DNA of 64,000 nucleotides from Rhynchopus sp. YZ270_cl-10 (Eukaryota > Euglenozoa > Diplonemea > Diplonemida > Diplonemidae), in the NCBI GenBank assembly GCA_964035575.1, contig OZ037874.1:558001-622000 (forward strand), given 5' to 3'. Both the position numbers and the translations under genes were made by a program. How positions within the stretch are numbered: the first letter of the stretch is position 1; each line of letters begins with the position of its first letter. The notes below the pieces were generated by a model. That model was not told the origin of the DNA, did no database searches, and worked only from the letters and a program-made list of their open reading frames with translations. Of the stretch, positions 54,921 through 61,892 are shown one piece after another.

Positions 54921-57029
54921 ATGCAGAAAACGATGAAGCCCACGACCTTGCTGCGTGCATGCATTGCAGTGCTGTTATGTGTGGGCACAGAGGCAGACGA
55001 CACCTCGTATGCTCCAGGTGTGGTTCACCCCTGTGACAATGTCACTGAGCTGAGCGAGGCTGGGAATGTGAGCTATTCATACGAAGGGAGCCACCACACG
55101 GAGTGCTGGCATATTGCGTGCAGCAAGGACGTTGTGATGAGGGTGTCGGCCGCACAGCTGTCCACCCAGTCTGTCGTGTCTCTGTACAGCTCAAATGGGA
55201 CGTACTTCACCTTGGGGAAGGAATTCAACAACGTCTCTGTGGCCACAGACCTTGATGTTGTGCTGAGCGGTTCTGTGTTTGTGCAGTTCAGAAGCGGCGA
55301 CTTCTCAGGAAGGTCAGTATTTAACTTTGACTACATGTGTGTGGATGCAACACCTGCACCACCCACCGACGTGCCAGCCACACGTACACCAGGTTTGAAG
55401 GCACCCTGCGATTCACGCACCGAACTGAGCGATGCTGGGAACGTGAGCTATTCACACACGTCTGACCAAGAACCCCATATGGAGTGTTGGCACCTTGCCT
55501 GCGACAAGCACGCTGTGATCAGGATTTCAGCCATGCAGTTGTACTCCGGGACCACCTTGCTCATGTACAGCTCAGTGAATGGGACGGACTTCACCTTGGA
55601 GAAAAAAGTCAGCCACGTCAACGAGGACACAGACCTTGAGGTTGTGCTGAACGGTTCTGCGTTTGTGCAGTTGTACAATGACTACTTCTCAGGAAGGTCA
55701 GTATTTAACTTTGACTACATGTGTGTGGATGCAACACCTGCACCGCCCACCGACGTGCCAGACACACGCACACCAGGGGTGTACTCTCGCTGCGATGAAC
55801 AAACCGAACTGAGCGATGCTGGGAACGTGAGCTATTCACACACATCTGACAAAAGCTACCACGTGCAGTGCTGGCGACTTGCCTGCGACAAGCACGCTGT
55901 GCTCAGGATTTCAGCCATGCAGTTGAACATTCACACATGGTTGTATCTGTTCCAGTCAGAGGGTGGCACAGACTATAGCTTGGAAAAACGCTTCGACTAC
56001 AAGGACTTCGACAGCTCCCGTTTCTCAGGTGTTGATGTTGTGCTGAACGGTTCTGCGTTTGTGCAGTTCAAGGGGGACGTTACCGAAGAGGCTTCGACAA
56101 TTGACTTCAACTACATGTGTGTGGAGTCAACACCTGCACCACCCACCGACGTGCCAGCCACACGTACACCAGGTGTGCCTCTCTGCCATGAACGCACCGA
56201 CCTGAGCGCTGGTGCTGGGAGCGTGAGCTTTTCGAACAGCGGAAGGTACCACACGAAGTGCTACAGCATTATGTGCAACACGGGAACGGTGATCAGGTTT
56301 TCAGCCAACAAGGAGCACTACGAATCGAGTGTGGGTGTGTACACCTCACTGATTGGCACAGACTTCACGTTGGCGACAACCACGTCCCGTGGCTCCTTCC
56401 TCGAAGACATCGATACTGCGCTGAGTGGTTATGTCCTTGTGCGCTTCATGAGCAGCTGGGTAGAAGATGATTCAGTCCTCAAGATCAACTACGTGTGTGT
56501 GGATACAGCCAGCCCAGTACTACTCACAGACGTACCAAACACACGCGCACCTGACACAGGCACACCAGATGTGCCCCACATCTGCAACGAAGTGGGTCAC
56601 AACGTTGGGAAGGTGCGATTTGCGAGCTACCGCACAGAGTGCTGGCACATTGCGTGCGACAAGGATGTTGTGATCAGTATCTCTAAGATGCAGTTGCATG
56701 CCCTGGCCACCGTGCAGTTGCACAGCTCAGTGGATGGCGCAGACTTCACCTTGGAGAGAACCTTCACCGCGCACTCCCCTGGTGTCGAACGTGTTGTGCT
56801 GAGCGGGTCGGTCTCTGTGCGGTTCGAAAGTGGTTCAAGTGGGGCTAGTTCATTTGGGTTTAGTTACGTGTGTGTGGATGGGACCAGTCCACCCACAGAT
56901 GCGCCGCAATTGGCAACTGACACCCCTGTCAGAAGGTTTGATGAGGAAGATAGCGCTGGGGGTTTGAACCTTCCAAGCTATCTGTCTACCCTTTTCCCTT
57001 GCGTTCTTATTTCACTCATCATGTCTTGA
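54921..57029 (+). CDS. Surface Cys-repeat protein, long form with C-terminal anchor signal
   Basis: 702 residues. Signal peptide as in the short forms, then five repeats of about 120-130 residues whose first Cys lie near residues 36, 162, 290, 421 and 553. Each contains CW/CY-x-x-x-C, a VVLNGSAFVQF-like strand and YMCV/YVCV, joined by Pro/Thr linkers (PPTDVPATRTPG). The C-terminus is SAGGLNLPSYLSTLFPCVLI plus SLIMS: a small-residue site, short spacer and hydrophobic tail, as expected of a GPI-anchor signal. A cell-surface glycoprotein is likely. Repeat 1 is nearly identical in DNA to the short copies; later repeats are diverged. Only six bases remain between the LINE duplication and the ATG, so the native promoter has been displaced 8.2 kb upstream. 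Expression is doubtful, though the frame is intact. Confidence 0.85.
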   Translation: MQKTMKPTTLLRACIAVLLCVGTEADDTSYAPGVVHPCDNVTELSEAGNVSYSYEGSHHTECWHIACSKDVVMRVSAAQLSTQSVVSLYSSNGTYFTLGKEFNNVSVATDLDVVLSGSVFVQFRSGDFSGRSVFNFDYMCVDATPAPPTDVPATRTPGLKAPCDSRTELSDAGNVSYSHTSDQEPHMECWHLACDKHAVIRISAMQLYSGTTLLMYSSVNGTDFTLEKKVSHVNEDTDLEVVLNGSAFVQLYNDYFSGRSVFNFDYMCVDATPAPPTDVPDTRTPGVYSRCDEQTELSDAGNVSYSHTSDKSYHVQCWRLACDKHAVLRISAMQLNIHTWLYLFQSEGGTDYSLEKRFDYKDFDSSRFSGVDVVLNGSAFVQFKGDVTEEASTIDFNYMCVESTPAPPTDVPATRTPGVPLCHERTDLSAGAGSVSFSNSGRYHTKCYSIMCNTGTVIRFSANKEHYESSVGVYTSLIGTDFTLATTTSRGSFLEDIDTALSGYVLVRFMSSWVEDDSVLKINYVCVDTASPVLLTDVPNTRAPDTGTPDVPHICNEVGHNVGKVRFASYRTECWHIACDKDVVISISKMQLHALATVQLHSSVDGADFTLERTFTAHSPGVERVVLSGSVSVRFESGSSGASSFGFSYVCVDGTSPPTDAPQLATDTPVRRFDEEDSAGGLNLPSYLSTLFPCVLISLIMS

Positions 57030-58327
57030 AGGCAGTTTCCATTTCTTTTCTTTGGGTCAGACCAGGACACGTGGTTGCATGCAGTGTCCTATCCGCATGT
57101 GTCCTCCTGTTCCCTGCTCGCTTTACTTGTCATGACCAACTGTGCAGTGCACTCCTTCATGTGTCCTTGAGATACTCATAGTGAGCATGTGAAGACTAAA
57201 CGTAGATTTTTTCCCTCAACTGATGAGCAGTTGAAAATTGATTTGTTTTTGTTTTACTCAAATATCCCTTTTTTGTTAATATTTCTTTTGTTTTCTTAAC
57301 GACACAATTACATTGCAAGCAGAACCAAAGGCATTCAGATGACAACTATGGTCGTTTGGAACAAAAATCATTGTGGCTGGTATCACTAAGCCAGTCACCC
57401 ACCTGCAGAGTTTTTGGGTTCAGTTTTGTATCACTGCTGTCGAGCATTTGTCCATGCAATTGCTGCTAATTTGTTTTTTTTAGAATACCACTGAAGAAGT
57501 GCCTGTGGGTTTTGGGTAACCCGCGGAGAACCGGCATCTACGTTTAGTTGTGCCGTTGTTTGCATTTCCAGTGGCATAATTTTCTTTCCTTTTTTAGAAG
57601 AGTAGAAGCATTCAATCTTGCAAGGTTTGCTTCTCTTAGATATCTGCACCCCCCCCTTCCCTGCCACCTTGTCTTTAAGCACTGAACCCCACAGTTCGAT
57701 ACCTATGTGGGTAACGTATTGTCGAGGCCTTCGTTTGCCGAGACAAGTTTTTATTTTTAAACTGTGTGTGCACGAAAGGCACATCCATCTCACGAGTTTT
57801 CTCTTCTTTTTTTTTCCCCCTCATTTTTCCTTGTTGTTCTTGCTGTTTTTATTTTTATTTTGCTTTTTGTTTTTGTATTGTTTTTAGCCGCATCTACGGT
57901 CCGGGGTGTGTGAGGGCAATTGATGATTCGCACTCATTATTGTTTTCTTTTGGGTCCTTCATCCAAAGGATGTGGCCCTACGATTTCCCCCTATTTTCCG
58001 CTTTTTTTACTGTCAGAGTCTCTCTTGCGCCTATTTGTTGTGCTGGCACCCTGTTGGGTTCGCTCATTTGCGGCTGACTTCACAACATTTGCCTTTGGTG
58101 ACAGAAGGCAGGCGCTATCAACATATGAGACAGACGTCTTCCTGTTTTTCATTTGACAACAAAAAAGAAAAGCATCCTCACTCTTTTTTTTTTTTGTACC
58201 ATCCCTCCTTCTAGGCAAACACACCCTCGGCGTGGAGTGTGCTGTGCTCAGGATGGGCTGTGTTGCTGGTGTGATCGTTCTCTACCCCTGTACCCTCCTC
58301 TGCACACACACACACGTCAGGCATTTT
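57030..58327 (+). promoter_or_regulatory. 3' flank of long gene and upstream region of copy 2
   Basis: 57188-57240 (GACTAAACGTA, TGATGAGCAGTTG) matches the sequence that forms the stop codon and 3' UTR of the short genes. 57305-57575 matches 38820-39105. 57590-58320 is the uninterrupted version of the upstream region seen in pieces at 43713-46729 and in part at 61095-61565, ending with GCACACACACACACGTCAGG before the ATG at 58328. Conservation of about 700 bp suggests it contains the promoter. No specific element could be named. Confidence 0.55.
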
Positions 58328-59143
58328 ATGCAGAAAACGATGAAGCCCACAACCTTGCTGCGTGCATGCATTGCAGTGCTGTTATGTGTGGGCACAGAGG
58401 CAGACGACACCTCGTATGCTCCAGGTGTGGTTCACCCCTGTGACAATGTCACTGAGCTGAGCGAGGCTGGGAATGTGAGCTATTCATACGAAGGGAGCCA
58501 CCACACGGAGTGCTGGCATATTGCGTGCAGCAAGGACGTTGTGATGAGGGTGTCGGCCGCACAGCTGTCCACCCAGTCTGTCGTGTCTCTGTACAGCTCG
58601 AATGGGACGTACTTCACCTTGGGGAAGGAATTCAACAATGTCTCTGTGGCCACAGACCTTGATGTTGTGCTGAGCGGTTCTGTGTTTGTGCAGTTCAGAA
58701 GCGGCGACTTCTCAGGAAGGTCAGTATTTAACTTTGACTACATGTGTGTTGATGCAACACCTGCACCACCCACCGACGTGCCAGCCACACGTACTCCGGG
58801 TGTGCATTTTCCCTGCGATTCACACACCGAACTGAGCGATGCTGGGAACGTGAGCTATTCACACACATCTGACCAAAACCCCCACACGGAGTGCTGGCAC
58901 CTTGCCTGTGACAAGCACGCTGTGATCAGGATTTCAGCCATGCAGTTGTACTCCGGGACCACCTTGCTCATGTACAGCTCAGTGAATGGGACGGACTTCA
59001 CCTTGGAGAAAAAGGTCAGCTACATCTACGAGGACACAGACCTTGAGGTTGTGCTGAACGGTTCTGCGTTTGTGCAGTTGTACAATGACTACTACTCGTG
59101 GAGTCCAGCATTTAACTTTGGCTATGTGTGTGTTACAGACTAA
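58328..59143 (+). CDS. Secreted Cys-repeat protein, short form (copy 2)
   Basis: 271 residues, identical in protein to 37121-37936; at DNA level I noticed only a synonymous difference (CACAACC against CACGACC near codon 8). Architecture: signal peptide, two Cys repeats, no anchor. The open frame extends upstream to an in-frame ATG at 58253 (MGCVAGVIVLYPC), but that leader is not shared by copy 1, so ATG 58328 is preferred. It has the complete, uninterrupted upstream region and is the member most likely to be expressed. Near-identity with copy 1 over coding sequence and at least 200 bp of 3' flank indicates recent duplication or gene conversion. Confidence 0.85.
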   Translation: MQKTMKPTTLLRACIAVLLCVGTEADDTSYAPGVVHPCDNVTELSEAGNVSYSYEGSHHTECWHIACSKDVVMRVSAAQLSTQSVVSLYSSNGTYFTLGKEFNNVSVATDLDVVLSGSVFVQFRSGDFSGRSVFNFDYMCVDATPAPPTDVPATRTPGVHFPCDSHTELSDAGNVSYSHTSDQNPHTECWHLACDKHAVIRISAMQLYSGTTLLMYSSVNGTDFTLEKKVSYIYEDTDLEVVLNGSAFVQLYNDYYSWSPAFNFGYVCVTD

Positions 59144-59327
59144 ACGTATATTTCCCCTCAGTGATGAGCAGTTGCACATCCACTTGTTCGAGGTTGTGTG
59201 GCTTGCCGAGCAGTTGTGAACCGCCTCCGTTCTCTTACGCTGCGGACCACTGGCGTCCCACCCTTTGCATGAGCTCGACAGGGCTGCGTTTTTATCACGT
59301 TTCAACTACTCTCTTTGTTTTTATTTT

Positions 59328-59710
59328 AACCCTATCAGTCCGGAAGCCTCATATGTGGCTTTGTTAATGGGCCAATATTCGAACGGTGTTCTACTTGGAT
59401 CTTTTGATCGACTTTTTCTTTGAAGAGATTTTGAGACAAATCTTTCAATTAGAGCAAGAAACGGGTTTTGGAAAAATCGTTTTTCATGTCTGATCTTGAT
59501 CTCTGTTATTTCCCCGTTTAGATTTTTCTTCTTTCCTTTATTTGACCTGATCGCTTATTTTTCAAAAAAATAAATCAATGGCTAATTGAAAGATTTGCTC
59601 GAAATCTTTCAATTGTGGCCAGGTACGATCAAAGAGTCGAAAAAGTTCCCACTTTCCTGGTCAGCGAGCGAAAACCCATTTTTTTTTTGTGCTCTCGGAC
59701 TGATAGGGTT
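59328..59710. repeat. TIR unit AACCCTATCAGTCCG with a 263-bp insertion
   Basis: Same 15-bp inverted ends as 38120-38245. The interior is interrupted at 59378-59640 by sequence absent from copy 1, beginning TTCGAACGG and ending AAAGAGTCGA. The insert has short inverted ends (TTCGA/TCGAA) and repeated CTTTCAATT segments. Confidence 0.7.
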
Positions 59711-59860
59711 GATGAAGTATCTCTTTAGTATATCATATCCAGCCCAGTATATCATATCTTTTCTTTTCTTTTTTCCCACGAAGAAAAATCGTGGCTGCTA
59801 TCTAGTGATAGGAGTCTATAAGGAAGCAAAATCTTCTTTTCCTACAACAATTCACTGGGT

Positions 59861-60564
59861 GATAAGCAGAGTCCGCGGAACACCCCCGTTCACCCCGTCC
59901 CGGACGGGGGTCAATTATTTTCCAAAAACCGACCCCCGTCCCAAACCCCCGTCCAGGGACGGGGGTTTTGGATTTTTTTTGGGGGGGGAGGAGGGGCCCA
60001 TATTATGGGGAATTTTTTGAGATACCATCGAGCCGGACTCAATTGGTCAAACGTCGAAGGAAAAGGAAGCACGCAGCACGGCGAAAGGAAAAAAGTAGAG
60101 TACCGTGCGCCTGCGGCGCAAGCCTGCATCACACCATTCCCGTGACATTGTTTGCCTGTAAAAATGTACAATTTTAAGCGCATTTTTTTTGAAATGTTGC
60201 GTACCGTGGCTTCGCTTGGAACCTTTGGGTGACATACCGCCGTTTCTTTTGTAAAAAAAACTGAGGTTACTGATAATTCGTGCACCATGTGTGCCTGGTG
60301 CAAATATCAATAAAGTGCCGAACTCCGCCGTCGGATAACCGAGCAATTCTCACATTCCGCCGGAGGCCCCCAACTTGAGCTGGGGTGGGGACCCGGGCGC
60401 GCGAAGCGCGCCCGGGCTCGACCGAGTTTTGATCTTCTTCTTCCTGTGACTAGCTTGTCAGCGGAGAAAGCTCGGGAGAGGTTTTTTTTTTTTTTGTTTT
60501 TTGGGCGGGACGGGGGTTGGAAGGGGGTGCATAATTAATTTTCGGGGGAGGTCCGCGGGCTCTG
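59861..60564. mobile_element. ~704-bp TIR element with 8-9-bp target duplication
   Basis: Left CAGAGTCCGCGGAACACCCC (59861), right GGTCCGCGGGCTCTG (to 60564), flanked by GTGATAAG on both sides; a 9-bp GGTGATAAG reading is also possible. The empty target is seen at 39216-39236 (CACTGGGAGAAATAAGGTCC). Subterminal CCCCCGTCC units occur on the left and GGGACGGGGG on both sides. The centre (60026-60478) is the core shared with 15285-15725. 8 bp would fit hAT, 9 bp Mutator. No transposase is present. Confidence 0.72.
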
Positions 60565-61836
60565 GTGATAAGGTCCGACTTTTTTTTTTCGCACACACGA
60601 AGTGTGATTGGAAACTAAACATATTTAAAACCAACGATAGATCTGTCCTTACGCTTTGTCCTTTTGAATCCTCCCCCTCATCCATTATCATGTGCGTCAT
60701 AGGCAAAGAGCCTAACTGGCTGCGGTCAATGAAAGACATAGTAGTAGAGTAGTAGTTGGTATAATGTTATGTTTAGTTTTTCCACTGGTTTTTGGTTGAG
60801 GCTCTTCGGAAGAGTGAATCGTCCAATCGCAGTCATTCCCCCGCACATCGCTATTTTCCTGTGATGTAATATAAAATCACGTATTCGATGAAAAAAAGCA
60901 GTTTTTTTTTTACACTTTTACCAACCATTTCGTGGACGCGCGCGCTCGGTATTATACTCGCTACGCTTCTGAAATGTCATATCGCACTTGTCCACGGAAG
61001 ACTTGGTGCGTTGAAAAAGGGCTACTTTTTTTTCATCGGCATAAGTAGTTAGTTTCCTTTGGCGGGTTTGCACGGCCAACATCGGCCGAAAAATTACCCT
61101 GAGGCGTGAGGCACATCCATCTCACGAGCGTTCTCTTTTTTCCCCCTCATTTTTCCTTGTTGTTATTGCTGTTTTTATTTTTATTTTGCTTTTTGTTTTT
61201 GTATTGTTTTTAGCCGCATCTGCAGTCCAGGGTGTGTGAGGGCAATTGATGATTCGCACTCATTATTGTTTTCTTTTGGGTTCCTTCATCCAAAAAAGGT
61301 CGATGTGATGACCCCACTCCCCCCCTTTTATTTCTCTATATTGTATTTTCCGCATTTTTTTTACAGAGTCTCTCATACTAGAGTCTTGCGCCTCTTGGTT
61401 GTGCTGGCACCCTGATGGGTTCGCTCATTTGCGGCTGACTTCACAATATTCACCTTTGGTAACAGAAGGCAGGCGCTATCAACACATGAGACAGACGTCC
61501 TTTTTTTTTTTTTTCGTTTTTCATTTCACAAAAGGCCATCCTCACACTCTTTTTTTTATACCCTCCCTCCCAACCAGATCGCCACCTTCCCCCCCCTTCA
61601 TCCTCCACCCTTTTCACCACAGAACTTCAGTTGATTCCTCTCCGTACTGTACACTTCTATTTCAACCTCTCCCCTTTTTCAGGTTCACTGCTCACGAGAG
61701 GGCTTTTGTATTACAAAGTCAACTTTTCATAATTACAATGCAATAAGGCATTTCCCCCCCCCCCCCGCGCCTATTTCCCCCCCCAATATTTGGGGGTGTT
61801 CGATAGCCAAAGCAGTCCCTCTCTGAGTCTAATAAG

Positions 61837-61873
<37 letters not shown>

Positions 61874-61892
61874 ATTTCTTGCGTTCTTTGCA
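60565..61892. other. Intergenic before the gelsolin-like gene, with duplicated blocks
   Basis: 60819-61060 is copy 2 of the 43360-43599 repeat. 61095-61565 is a third, shorter copy of the surface-gene upstream region (CACATCCATCTCACGAG, GGGCAATTGATGATTCGCAC, TATCAACACATGAGACAGAC). A GAGAGGGCTTTTGTATTACA motif lies near 61696. C-runs (61752-61764) and a 32-T run (61839-61870) precede ATG 61893. Confidence 0.55.
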
